Source of the DNA: Zoroaster sp. YZ-2022
Lineage: Eukaryota > Echinodermata > Asteroidea > Forcipulatida > Zoroasteridae
Assembly: GCA_029582265.1 (NCBI GenBank)
Contig: CM055816.1
Location: 5,947,690-6,011,689, forward strand
Direction of reading: 5' to 3'
DNA: 64,000 nt
Position 1 is the stretch's first letter. Every line of letters starts with the position of its first letter. Of this stretch, positions 55,238 through 64,000 are shown in pieces. The position numbers and the translations under genes are program-made. The notes under the pieces are model-generated. The model was not told the origin of the DNA and ran no database searches. It saw only the letters and a program-made list of their open reading frames with translations.

Positions 55238-56281
55238 ATGTTGTACAATATTAAAATGAACGAGCGAACGAGCCAAAAGCTATCCAACGCTTATTACAGT
55301 CCGAAAGGATACTACAAAGGTATCGACGCTATTAATAAATTAGCGCAAGAAACCAAAGTAAATGTAAAATTAGTTCGACGATGGATAAAAAAGCAAGCGC
55401 TGTGGCAAATTTATTTACCCTATCCTAAATACATTCCAAGACCGACCAGTTCAAATAGTACGTTTGAAAAACCAAATGAGGTTCATCAAGCGGATTTATT
55501 GTTTCTTCCGCACGACACGATCGGTAGCGGAGCGAGTAAAAGAACGAGTAGAATTACGTACAAGTACGCGTTGACCGTCGTGGACGAAGCCAGTAGATAT
55601 AAAGAAGCGGAACCGTTAACCGATAAAACCGCTACGCAAGTCGGTAACGCGTTTATAAAAATTTATAAACGTTCGTCGTTAACTTGGCCTAAAATTATAA
55701 AAGTTGATCCCGGAAAAGAATTTATGAGTAGCGTAAACGTGACAATGAGCAAACACAATGTCGTAATACAAAGAAGCGAAGCCGGTAATCAGAGAGCGCA
55801 GGGTATAGTGGAGCGATTTAATAAAACTTTGAGCGAAAGATTATTTTCTCATCAATACGCGCAAGAAATAGCGACTGATACGAGAAACAGAGAATGGGTT
55901 AAAAGGTTACCGTCGGTCGTAAAGGCGTTAAACAACGAGACGACGCGACTAATTAATTCGAAACCTAAAGACGCGATCAAATTGAGCTCTGTCGAGCAAA
56001 ATCCAGCCTCACCGGCTGTAAGCGGTAAAAAGAACGAAAAAAGAATCCCAAACAACAGTTTAGTTCGGTATTTATACGCGCCCGGTGAAGCTGAAAAAGA
56101 TACGAGACGCCGCGCGACCGATCCTATATGGAGTATAAAAATTTATAGATTAGCTAAAACGATGAAAGCCGCGAGTCAACCCATCTTGTATTATTTAGAA
56201 GCGGGCCCCGCTCGTAGTTTTGTAAGAGAAGAATTACAAATTATTCCTCGAGATACAGAAAATCCACCGATTAAACGCTAA
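55238..56281 (+). CDS. INT: Retroviral-type integrase (rve superfamily), 347 aa
   Basis: Residues 1-65 form a helix-turn-helix-like N-terminal region (LSNAYYSPKGYYKGIDAINK, VKLVRRWIKKQ). The catalytic core has the acidic triad D86 (HQADLLFLP), D157 (KVDPGKEF) and E192 (GIVERFN), the last pair about 35 apart. The C-terminal part (VRYLYAPGE, RRATDPIWS, FVREELQIIP) is the chromo/SH3-like DNA-binding region typical of Polinton integrases. It joins the ends of the element to target DNA. ATG at 55238 is used; 55256 is an alternative. Its last codons overlap the convergent polymerase gene by 11 bp. Intact. Confidence 0.93.
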   Translation: MLYNIKMNERTSQKLSNAYYSPKGYYKGIDAINKLAQETKVNVKLVRRWIKKQALWQIYLPYPKYIPRPTSSNSTFEKPNEVHQADLLFLPHDTIGSGASKRTSRITYKYALTVVDEASRYKEAEPLTDKTATQVGNAFIKIYKRSSLTWPKIIKVDPGKEFMSSVNVTMSKHNVVIQRSEAGNQRAQGIVERFNKTLSERLFSHQYAQEIATDTRNREWVKRLPSVVKALNNETTRLINSKPKDAIKLSSVEQNPASPAVSGKKNEKRIPNNSLVRYLYAPGEAEKDTRRRATDPIWSIKIYRLAKTMKAASQPILYYLEAGPARSFVREELQIIPRDTENPPIKR

Positions 56282-59200
56282 CGCCGTAATGACCGTAAGC
56301 TAAAGTATCTATTCCGTTTTCTAAAATATATCTCTTTGTGTCTAAAGGCGATAGCGATATTTTATTTACTCGCGTTGTATATAATCGATGTTTTTCGTGC
56401 CTAATAAAATTCATAGGGTGATGTAGAGTATTTTTCAACGATAAAACTTGTTTATAGTTTTCGTGTTTAATATCTTGTATTAAAACTTGTTTTTTAACGC
56501 CTTTAGCTTTTTTTATATTTTCTCCTTGAGATAAAAACAACGAGTACATTTTTGGTCTTAAACAAACAATTTCGGAGATTAGAGTTCCCGCAGTCTCGTC
56601 TTTCATTTTACCGATCACTTTTTTATTTTCTTCAGAATGTAGAAAATGATCTCGTTTATAATTACTAAAATCGTATAAATGCTGGTCTTTTTTCATATCG
56701 TAATACACGTCTTGAGTTTTAATTTCCAACAACAAGCTATCCGTATCCGTGTATACCAACTCGCACTCGTCGATGTATTTGTTATTTAAATGATTGTAAT
56801 AAAAATCGTACATTAAATGTTTAGATAAATCCAGTATGCTCATTCCTACGTAGACTGGGCGGTTGAGAACGAGTTTTGTTTTGTGCATGTGAATCGCCAC
56901 TAGATCGTTATCGAAAATCCTCGCCTCGGCAAAATTTGGTTTCGCGATGAGTGAACGAATTTGATTTTCCGCTTTTTCGTCGTTTAACCGCTTTAAATTC
57001 ACGTCAACGCGTTTTCGTACATTTTCCATCGTTTTTCCAAAAACTGAATTGTTCATGAGTTTGTACAAATCTTTTTCAAAATCACTCGTTGCGTCTTTTC
57101 TGAGTTGGGTGTTTAAATCGATGTATGATTTCATCCAACACGATTCATCAAATTCTAAAACGCGATGAATTTTAGTTAGTTTCATACCTAGTTGTAAATA
57201 CAATCGTAAATTACGATAATTAAGCACGTAATTGCGTTTATCGTACAAATTTGGAACTAATTTTACGACGTTTGGAGCTGGCTTGTCATTTAATAACTTT
57301 TTTTGATACTCGCTCATCCATTCTTTCGGCACCGTCAACGACTCTGGCGCGAGTGGAAATGCGTTGTGAGAATCGTGTAATTCTTTGGGATATTGTAAAT
57401 CAACTTCTAAAATGCATCTTTTTTTATTTTTTAATCCCTCGCTCTCGAGTTTGTTAATTTGTTTACTGGTCATCCATTTAAAATTACCCGTTGGCAAAGG
57501 TTGACTCATCGCGTATCCGTATAAATTATTCGCGTCCAAGTACGTAATGTAACTCGATGGTTTCGATTTATCGTAATCGGACGAGTATTTATTGTTTGCT
57601 TTAGCGTATCGTTTACTTACCATGCACGTTCCTCCACGTGTACCTTTTTCTATAAATAAATGCATGTCGACGTCCGTGAGCAATTCTAAAGTTTGTTTCG
57701 AATATTTCAATAAAGCGTCCCAACTTAGACCAGGACTAGTATAATAATTAGCCGGATCTAAACCGTATTGTTTCGTGCAAGTACCGCGAAAATTTTCAAA
57801 TACGTCCGCCAATAAACAAGTATCGGTACGCACGTATAAATCGTGATAATCTCCTAAATTTTTACAATCAAACTCGTTGAAAACGTTTTTAGCGTGCTCG
57901 TATTGTTCTTTGGTAATGTGTTGGTTGTTTAAACTACTATAAAAAGATTCTATCGGAGGAAGGCGCGTTTCTTCGAATCTTGAAAAACTATCCATGTACT
58001 CGTAAGGATAAATACCCTTGCTTTTTAAGAGATTAAATTTTTCTAAATCTGATTCAAACTCGCTAGTGATTGGAAAAGAATTGTTTGATTTTACGAGTTT
58101 GTCCAACGACGCTAGTAAAAATTGAGCGCTGTCTATAAATCGTAATTGTCCGATTGAAAAAGAAATATAGTTTTCGATATTGTTTGGAATGCACGTTAGA
58201 TTCCCCGTCGTTTGACTCGCGGCCTGCATAATGAGATGAGAGTCGTAGCCTCGCAAATTATGAAATACGACCGGAATAAAAGTTTTACCCGGTTTTAAAC
58301 TTAGTTTTAGATTACAACAATTATGAGCCGCACCTCGATATTTACCGGTAATGTGACAATGATCGCGTACTCGTTTAAACTCGTCTTCGTAGTTTTCAAA
58401 AAATCCCTTTTCACATATCCAACACTCGCTCGCGGAGTTGTAATCTTCTACATCTTCTTTAGTCATGTTTAATTTTTTAGGGTTTTTAAATATCTCGTTA
58501 ATATTTTCTTCTTCTTTTTCTAATACATTTAAAAAATGTATAGCCGCATCTTCTCCTCTGTAAACGATAGGATCGCTAGTTTCACCATCGCAAACGACGT
58601 GTTCTTGTAGTTTTTCAGTATTAGTATCATTTACATCGTCGATCTTTTTAATAATACTTTCAAAGTCGGCGTATATTACGAAAGGAACTTGCATCTTTTT
58701 ATGAACATTTTTAAATTTAACCGTATCGTTTTTACCCTTTTCCGGCATCACGACCGCCGTCGGTCTGTCGTTTATCCCCTTGCACATTTTTACGTGATTT
58801 TCGAGATACGCTTTTATTGAAAAACCCTGTAAACATCTCAAACAAAAATGTTTACGTTCTTTATGTTTCGTTTGATCGTAAAGTAATTTATTCACGTCTT
58901 TTATATAAACGTAGTGAGATCTAGTTCCTTTTTCTTCTTCCTCGTTAATTAATAATAAATTAATACGATCTAGCTCCTCTGGTTGATCGCTGAGATGATA
59001 AACCAGTATCGTTTTTGATTCGCAACCAAAAACGTTTATCGCCAAACAATGTTGTTTCTCCACTCGCTTAATTTGATTAATCGGTGTAGGAGCCTCGATA
59101 TTATTAAAATTTAAACCGTCCTCCGTTGAGTATTTACTCGTTCTTTCTGGATGAATTTTCACGGGAAAACGAGCGCTGCGCAACGCCCAACGCAAACAAT

Positions 59201-59642
59201 CGTCGTCGTTGTTTTTTACGTTGATGCACGCTTTTTTATTTTTTATATAGTCGCATAGCTCGATATAACTACCGCCTCTCAAAGGTTGATATCTCGCGAT
59301 AGCGATATTCATATCTACGATACGATCTAGCTCCCATCCGCTGCCCTTTTGAGTCCATTTTTCTAAAGCCTCTTGAATTTGTGAAAAAACTGTAACGAGT
59401 ATATTTTCGATATTGTTTAAATTTAATAAAACAATTTGCTTATTATTATGAAAATTTGCTTCGGCGACATCGACCGCACCGTCTAGTCTTTCTTTACGAA
59501 ATTTAACTCGTATAAATATCATAAACTTGTACGATGTAAATTCTCGCAAGTCTAAAGTCAACTTTGCGATTATCTTTGGTTTTACCGCTTGCCAAAATAT
59601 GTTTAAATCTTTTTCTTTGCTATGATTCAACGGAACTACCAT
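56271..59642 (-). CDS. POLB: Protein-primed family B DNA polymerase, 1123 aa
   Basis: I use the ATG at 59642; the open frame extends to 59693 but only with TTG. Numbering from that ATG: C2HC finger C267-C270-H283-C287 (FCLRCLQGF). Exo I D326/E328 (YADFES), Exo II FHNLRGYDSH (N462, D467) and Exo III DLYVRTDTCLLAD (D607, D613). An HNH/endonuclease VII-like finger lies between Exo I and Exo II (CWIC at 407, RDHCHITGKYRG at 427-438). Polymerase motif A YLDANNLYG (D703), motif B KLMNNSVFGK (861-870) and motif C YTDTDS (D966, D968). All catalytic residues are present, so it should be active. It copies the element from protein-primed ends. Confidence 0.95.
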   Translation of the reverse strand: MVVPLNHSKEKDLNIFWQAVKPKIIAKLTLDLREFTSYKFMIFIRVKFRKERLDGAVDVAEANFHNNKQIVLLNLNNIENILVTVFSQIQEALEKWTQKGSGWELDRIVDMNIAIARYQPLRGGSYIELCDYIKNKKACINVKNNDDDCLRWALRSARFPVKIHPERTSKYSTEDGLNFNNIEAPTPINQIKRVEKQHCLAINVFGCESKTILVYHLSDQPEELDRINLLLINEEEEKGTRSHYVYIKDVNKLLYDQTKHKERKHFCLRCLQGFSIKAYLENHVKMCKGINDRPTAVVMPEKGKNDTVKFKNVHKKMQVPFVIYADFESIIKKIDDVNDTNTEKLQEHVVCDGETSDPIVYRGEDAAIHFLNVLEKEEENINEIFKNPKKLNMTKEDVEDYNSASECWICEKGFFENYEDEFKRVRDHCHITGKYRGAAHNCCNLKLSLKPGKTFIPVVFHNLRGYDSHLIMQAASQTTGNLTCIPNNIENYISFSIGQLRFIDSAQFLLASLDKLVKSNNSFPITSEFESDLEKFNLLKSKGIYPYEYMDSFSRFEETRLPPIESFYSSLNNQHITKEQYEHAKNVFNEFDCKNLGDYHDLYVRTDTCLLADVFENFRGTCTKQYGLDPANYYTSPGLSWDALLKYSKQTLELLTDVDMHLFIEKGTRGGTCMVSKRYAKANNKYSSDYDKSKPSSYITYLDANNLYGYAMSQPLPTGNFKWMTSKQINKLESEGLKNKKRCILEVDLQYPKELHDSHNAFPLAPESLTVPKEWMSEYQKKLLNDKPAPNVVKLVPNLYDKRNYVLNYRNLRLYLQLGMKLTKIHRVLEFDESCWMKSYIDLNTQLRKDATSDFEKDLYKLMNNSVFGKTMENVRKRVDVNLKRLNDEKAENQIRSLIAKPNFAEARIFDNDLVAIHMHKTKLVLNRPVYVGMSILDLSKHLMYDFYYNHLNNKYIDECELVYTDTDSLLLEIKTQDVYYDMKKDQHLYDFSNYKRDHFLHSEENKKVIGKMKDETAGTLISEIVCLRPKMYSLFLSQGENIKKAKGVKKQVLIQDIKHENYKQVLSLKNTLHHPMNFIRHEKHRLYTTRVNKISLSPLDTKRYILENGIDTLAYGHYGVSV

Positions 59643-59689
59643 TCTTCGTTCACGTAACCATCTTCCACCGTCTTTAGGTGAGTTAAATC

Positions 59690-60004
59690 TCAACTCTGTT
59701 TCTCGTCCGTGAAACCTTTTAATAGCGTCGATATAGTCTTTTTTTTTATCAACCTCCCACTTTTACCCGCGCCGCGTTCTGGTAGATTTATATTTTTTAC
59801 ATTTATACGCTCTCTCAATTCGGCTAAATTTAATTTATACAATGGCTTTTGTTTTTGCCGTTTTATATACTTTTTTAACGCGTTGTAATAACTACGTTTA
59901 TCTACTTTATTCTTGTTGTTTTGCACAAGAATTAACCGGTGTTCTCGAGCAAACTCTTTCAATTCTGGTAATGTCCATTTCGATAAATATTTTCTTGAGT
60001 CCAT
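59690..60004 (-). CDS. SAP-like DNA-binding Polinton protein, 104 aa
   Basis: ATG at 60004 (AAGTATGGAC) matches the position of the first gene at the other end; an earlier in-frame ATG at 60064 lies within the terminal repeat. Two helix-helix units resemble SAP modules: KWTLPELKEFAREHRLIL and YKLNLAELRERINVKNINLP followed by GAGKSGRLIKKKTISTLL. The protein is strongly basic. SAP modules bind AT-rich DNA. It precedes the polymerase gene, whose open frame overlaps its stop by four bases, so both are probably co-transcribed from the right terminus. Confidence 0.7.
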   Translation of the reverse strand: MDSRKYLSKWTLPELKEFAREHRLILVQNNKNKVDKRSYYNALKKYIKRQKQKPLYKLNLAELRERINVKNINLPERGAGKSGRLIKKKTISTLLKGFTDEKQS

Positions 60005-60347
60005 ACTTGTTTTATTATTAAACGAGATAATATTTTTTTGTTTTTTCTCGTTTCGATTTCTCATTTTTTAAAGCGAGGTTTTTGTTTTTGGTTTTCTCGT
60101 TTCGATTTCTCAATTTTTAAAGTGAGGTTTTTAAATGCGGTAAAACCGGCGGTTTTATGCGGTAAAACCGCCGGTTTTAATACGTACCCTACCACTATAC
60201 GCAAAAACATTTTGTGATCTTAAAATGTTTTTGATAACGTTATCCTCCTACTCTTTTTTTTAAGACCAGGCCCACCTCCCTCTTTTGTCGACGACCACGC
60301 CCACTTTTAGGTAGGTGGCCTAGAACCCCCATCTAACATACTACTCA
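59990..60347 (-). repeat. Polinton right terminal inverted repeat
   Basis: Mirror image of 45092-45400 with about six differences in 250 bp. It also has an extra duplicated block of about 50 bp (AAACCTC(A/G)CTTTAAAAA, TGAGAAATCGAAACGAGAAA), so this arm is longer. The outer edge is CATACTACTCA. Confidence 0.92.
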
Positions 60348-60782
60348 GCCTAATACTAGACCTGCGTAGCTCATATACTGTATTATACACATTGCCCACT
60401 ATCCAATGACAATGGATGCAGCCTAATACTAGACCTGCGTAGCTCCTATACTGTATTATACACATTGCCCACTATCCAATGACAATGGATGCAGCCTAAT
60501 ACTCGACCTGCGTAGCTCCTATACTGTATTATACACATTGCCCACTATCCAATGACAATGGATGCAGCCTAATACTAGACCTGCGTAGCTCCTATACTGT
60601 ATTATACACATTGCCCACTATCCAATGAGGATGGATGCAGCTTAATACTAGACCTGCGTAGCTCCTATACTGTATTATACACATTGCCCACTATCCAATG
60701 ACGATGGATGCAGCCTAATACTAGACCTGCGTAGATCCTATACTGTATTATACACATTGCCCACTATCCAATGACAATGGAG
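60348..60782. repeat. 73-bp minisatellite, segment C (about 6 units)
   Basis: Resumes with GCCTAATACTAGACCTGCGT after the Polinton and ends CAATGACAATGGAGACGCGC, where it passes into normal intron sequence. Confidence 0.95.
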
Positions 60783-61725
60783 ACGCGCTAGATGGCGACT
60801 GTATAATTATGGTCATTAAATACAGGAAATTACCAAGATTATATAACCAAAATTCATCATGTAAACTTATTCCGTCGGAAGTGCTTTTATATTAGACAAT
60901 ACTGGAAAAAAAAAATTAATAAAATATTGTCGAACATTTTCCGTTAATAAAGTTTCCCAATTTTAGCCAAGTGTCAACCAAAAAAATGAGGTGAAATATT
61001 ACATTTTAATTAAATATCGTCAAACATTTTGTCGACCAAAAAATTTGCTGAAATATTAATATCATTCTACACATGTTCTTGTATACTGAATGTATAATAA
61101 AGTGACGAAATCTTCACACATACAATAAACTAATCATGTTTTAAAAAATGTGTGGTGAACACTAATACGGCAACGATTTTGCAGAAGAGACTTGCTAAAA
61201 TGCAATAAGACATTGCTCTTAATGGGGTCCATCATTTAAAGGTGTGTAGCCTAACTACTTGACATGAAACGTTGGCCCTAGACGCTATATATTGCATTAA
61301 CAGTTTATCTCATATAGTACACTTGGTCACACGATACAAAATACATGTACACTTTGTAATGAGTTGTGATTTACCGAACTAAAAGATCCATCCTTTACAA
61401 AATCGCACCCTGTACGTCCAAGTGAAACCCAGACTACAGATTCCATTCAGGTTTGGTATCGTAACATTGGGCGTGAACCCTGACTCCCTAACATGCATTT
61501 GTATTTTTGGCTGCGAATTTCGATTTTTCGAATAGCAAATAACTAATTAAATACATACTGATCACTTTTTAGTTAAAATATCAAGGAACTTTGTACCATC
61601 TCCAATGGAACAATGCGCTTCGAGTTTTTGTTTCCGCAGATGATAAGCATGTCAATGCAATTGATAATAATCCTATATATTATTTAAACAATTAATATTT
61701 TACAACCCTTGCCTTTATTTTCCAG
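60783..61725 (+). other. Intron of the EGF-like gene, 3' part
   Basis: Contains CGGAAGTGCTTTTATATTAG (60875-60895), a copy of the intron segment at 34066-34090 and 63345-63360. It ends with a pyrimidine-rich tract and TTTTCCAG. No gene seen. Confidence 0.55.
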
Positions 61726-61818
61726 AGTGTACGCTGTCCTGTGAGCATGGTCAGCTCAATGATCAGACATGTCAGTGTGAATGTGACGAAGGCTGGATAG
61801 GCAATTTATGCTCAATAG
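61726..61818 (+). CDS. EGF-like domain exon 3
   Basis: 93 bp between TTTATTTTCCAG and GTACGT, phase 1-1. Cysteine spacing is C-x3-C-x9-C-x1-C-x1-C-x8-C, with CTLSC, QTCQCEC and GWIGNLC. It belongs to the same series as the exons at 34417 and 37773, and reads in phase with them across the 24-kb intron. Confidence 0.88.
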
Positions 61819-62537
61819 GTACGTACAAACTATGGGATGTACATTGCAAAAACTGACGTGTTCAAAACTATATGGTGTTCATGTCGGGTATAGTTCGCTC
61901 AATAAACACCATGGAAGAATAAAGTTGACATCACTGGTGTTATTTGAATAACTATGGGATGTGCATTGCTAAAACTGACGTGTTCAAAACTATATGGTGT
62001 TATTTGAATAAGGGACATTTAATTATGTCACATTTCACATTAAAGTTAAAGTACACAAATTGCTTTACATAATTACCAAATTATCTTCTAACAATCACCC
62101 TGACAAATACTTCCTAATTTTAAAATCACGCTGGACAGTGGTAATTTTTGTGACCCGAACTGAAATGGCAATGTACTGGAAAGTGACCTAATTACTTATC
62201 TCTTCGAAGTACATCTTGACATTTATTCAGAGACATCATATTTCAATAATAATAATAACTGCCATTTCTACAGCGCCTTTTCCAGAGTGTATATTGCGGT
62301 CAGAATTGCATAAATCAATTCAATGACAAATCTACAGCATTTTCTCTATGTAGACAAATGGAGTATAAAGAACACAGGTTTTATAGTTCATCAGTGTTTA
62401 AGGGAACAATGCACTTTGAGCTGAAATAATAATAATAACTGCCATTATTTTTTAATGTTTCCGTAGATAATAAGGTTGTGGATACAATCGAATAGAATTT
62501 CTTCAGTAATAATGTACAACCCTGACTTTGTTTCCAG
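61819..62537 (+). other. Intron between EGF exons 3 and 4
   Basis: Contains a direct repeat of about 60 bp (ACTATGGGATGTACATTGCA near 61830 and ACTATGGGATGTGCATTGCT near 61952). The block ATAATAATAATAACTGCCAT occurs twice (62248 and 62427). No gene seen. Confidence 0.55.
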
Positions 62538-62627
62538 GCTGTGCGCTATCCTGTGAGAATGGTGTGCTCAGTGATCAGAAATGTCAGTGTGATTGTTACA
62601 GCGGCTGGAGTGGTAATTTATGCGAAG
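62538..62627 (+). CDS. EGF-like domain exon 4
   Basis: 90 bp between TTTGTTTCCAG and GTACAT, phase 1-1. Spacing is C-x3-C-x9-C-x1-C-x1-C-x8-C, with CALSCENG, KCQCDC and GWSGNLC. Confidence 0.87.
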
Positions 62628-62815
62628 GTACATGTATGTACATGTACAAACTGTGGGATATACACTGCAAAAACTGGGAGAGTTAAAACTACCCAAGTGG
62701 TGTAGGCAGTTCGCTCAATATGAACAGCATGGAAGAATAACGTTGATATCACTGAAATAGAATCTCATACATAATTGAAACCAATAATAATGTACCACCC
62801 TGACTTTACTTCCAG

Positions 62816-62908
62816 AGTGTGAGCTATCCTGTGAGAATAATGGTTCGCTCAATGGTCAGACATGTCAGTGTGAGTGTCTTGGAGGCTGGAGCGGCAATTT
62901 ATGCGCAG
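62816..62908 (+). CDS. EGF-like domain exon 5
   Basis: 93 bp between CTTTACTTCCAG and GTACGT, phase 1-1. Spacing is C-x3-C-x10-C-x1-C-x1-C-x8-C, with CELSCENNG, TCQCEC and GWSGNLC. The intron before it is only 188 bp and its end copies the end of the previous intron (ACCCTGACTTT.CTTCCAG). The gene continues beyond the window. Confidence 0.88.
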
Positions 62909-63036
62909 GTACGTACAAACTATGGGATACCGGCATGCACTGCACAAACTGGGAGAGACACCAGTTCGCTCAATATGAACACCACTGCATACCTTTAACA
63001 TGCATCACTGGTGTTATTTGACCAAGGAACATTTAA

Positions 63037-63248
63037 AGGGAAAATACCGTCACGATCAGAACGGACATTTCATAGGGCATTGAATTGGTGTCCTAGTTTA
63101 AGATGAAGACAGTGACTGAAAATTACTGGCTCATTTATGCAGCAGCGACGATAATATGACCTTAATCATGTGAGGTATTATTTTCAGTCATTGAGTTAAT
63201 CTAAAACTCGTACTCCGATTCCATGCCCTGTTGATCGTGACGATCCTC
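63037..63248. mobile_element. TTAA-flanked MITE, copy 2
   Basis: TTAA at 63033-63036 and 63249-63252. The ends AGGGAAAATACCGTCACGAT and GATCGTGACGATCCTC are inverted repeats. The interior matches 12188-12400 in inverse orientation. Confidence 0.8.
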
Positions 63249-63664
63249 TTAAAATATGTCACATTTACATTTCACATTAAAACCAAAGAACACCAATTGT
63301 TTTCTATATTGTCTAAATGTTACCCTGACAAATTATTCCTCCTAAAGTGCTTTCATTTTTGAGAAAATTTCTACAATCGCCACTTTGTCCAACAGTTTCT
63401 CAATTTCAGTCGTGCCAATCAAATGAGCTGAAACAATAAATATTTGTTCACACATTTCATGATCCTCGATGTATGATTCTATGATAATCAAAATCATGAA
63501 TTTATCTAATCAAAATTTGATTTGGTGAACTTGCAAAGAATGTTCACATACTAACTCAGAGTAAACTGCACACACAGACAAATAAATATTTCAAAACATG
63601 TTCAAAATAGATGTAATAGATGTAGCATAATACTTAATTAACATGAGTAGGTCCTATACACTGA
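63249..63664 (+). other. Intron sequence with duplicated blocks
   Basis: TTACCCTGACAAATTATTCC and TCCTAAAGTGCTTTCATTTT match intron copies at 34040-34090. The end (GAGTAGGTCCTATACACT) is part of a 73-bp minisatellite unit. Confidence 0.5.
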
Positions 63665-63845
63665 TCTCTATACTAACTGGATAGGAGATCGCGCCGATTG
63701 GCTGAAGCTCGTTGTTCGCCATCTTTGTTACCCCAAGAAAGAAGGCGCAAGCTACCTGACCTTTTGGGGAACTAACATGGCGGCCGGTTGCTTCAACTTT
63801 TTATAGGCCAATCAGCGCCCATCTCCTATCCAGTTAGTATAGAGA
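63665..63845. mobile_element. 181-bp MITE with CCAAT and ATGGCGGC motifs
   Basis: Perfect 25-bp terminal inverted repeats begin TCTCTATACTAACTGGATAG, extended by a weaker stretch containing CCGATTGGC / GCCAATCAG. The centre has ACATGGCGGCCGG and CGCCATCTTTG. It interrupts a single copy of the 73-bp minisatellite unit (GGTCCTATAC before, TTCTATACTGTATTATACAC after). Confidence 0.8.
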
Positions 63846-63900
63846 GTGTTCTATACTGTATTATACACAATGTTCAATATCTAATGAGAATGGAGGCTTG
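63846..63900. repeat. Single ancestral-type 73-bp unit, right part
   Basis: TTCTATACTGTATTATACAC, AATGTTCAATATCTAATGAG and AATGGAGG match the minisatellite unit of the 24-kb intron at low copy number. The flank GCTAGATAGC resembles the end of the array at 60783-60800. Confidence 0.7.
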
Positions 63901-64000
63901 CTAGATAGCTACATATGGTCACTGATCAAAGTTAGAAAGGCATGGCCTGTTTCACTGAGTGACAAAAATGGTTACACATTCATAACAGAAGTAATACGAG

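Larger units (their letters stand above)
45092..60347. mobile_element. Polinton/Maverick element, 15.26 kb
   Basis: It is bounded by inverted termini starting TGAGTAGTATGTTAGATG at the left and ending with the reverse complement at the right; inner edges AG...CT fit the known Polinton ends. It carries family B polymerase, retroviral-type integrase, packaging ATPase, double jelly-roll capsid protein and penton-like genes, the hallmark set. It sits in the 73-bp minisatellite (GGATGCAG to CCTAATACTAG). No perfect 6-bp target duplication is seen; the flanking five bases, CAGTG and CAGCC, share only CAG. The genes face both ways around the capsid block. Several are frameshifted. Confidence 0.95.

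Overview
The window is an AT-rich, repeat-dense piece of an animal nuclear genome, most likely a marine invertebrate and plausibly an invertebrate deuterostome (sea urchin, hemichordate or amphioxus type). This rests on EGF-like exons with GT-AG introns, non-LTR retrotransposons carrying 2A-like motifs, tRNA-derived SINEs, a Penelope-like element, hAT and TTAA-type MITEs, many minisatellites and a Polinton/Maverick. I cannot name the species from sequence alone.

Layout. 1-9.5 kb: dispersed repeats, MITEs and two SINE families, no host gene seen. 9.6-10.55 kb: a 262-bp unit repeated three times runs directly into a probable first coding exon (10382-10548). 10.85-14.2 kb: minisatellites, a TTAA MITE and a foldback transposon whose right arm was split by a 64-bp minisatellite. 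16.3-17.1 kb: 3' end of a Penelope-like element with a GIY-YIG domain. 17.7-21.6 kb: a decayed L2/CR1-like LINE on the minus strand. 21.8-26.7 kb: a higher-order satellite with hairpin-forming unit ends. 30.7-32.0 kb: a hAT remnant with a near-perfect 8-bp duplication. 33.5-62.9 kb: part of a plus-strand host gene with at least five short EGF-like exons, all phase 1, separated by introns that are copies of one another.

The 24-kb intron 37866-61725 of that gene is the centre of interest. It holds one 73-bp-unit minisatellite (38.0-60.8 kb in total) that has been split twice: by an almost intact 4.2-kb LINE (39190-43378) and by a 15.26-kb Polinton (45092-60347).

The Polinton has inverted termini of about 300 bp that are roughly 97% identical. 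It encodes a protein-primed family B DNA polymerase, a retroviral-type integrase, a double jelly-roll major capsid protein, a penton-like minor capsid protein and a packaging ATPase, plus membrane, basic, zinc-ribbon and SAP-like proteins. The integrase is expected to insert the element, the polymerase to copy it, and the capsid genes plus ATPase to form and fill particles. I see no adenain-type cysteine protease. Several genes are broken by small indels, most of them in homopolymer runs, so it is either a recently decayed copy or one carrying assembly errors. Unusual points are two tandem genes sharing an N-terminal nonapeptide next to the penton gene, and a TATAAA-like motif lying directly on many start codons.
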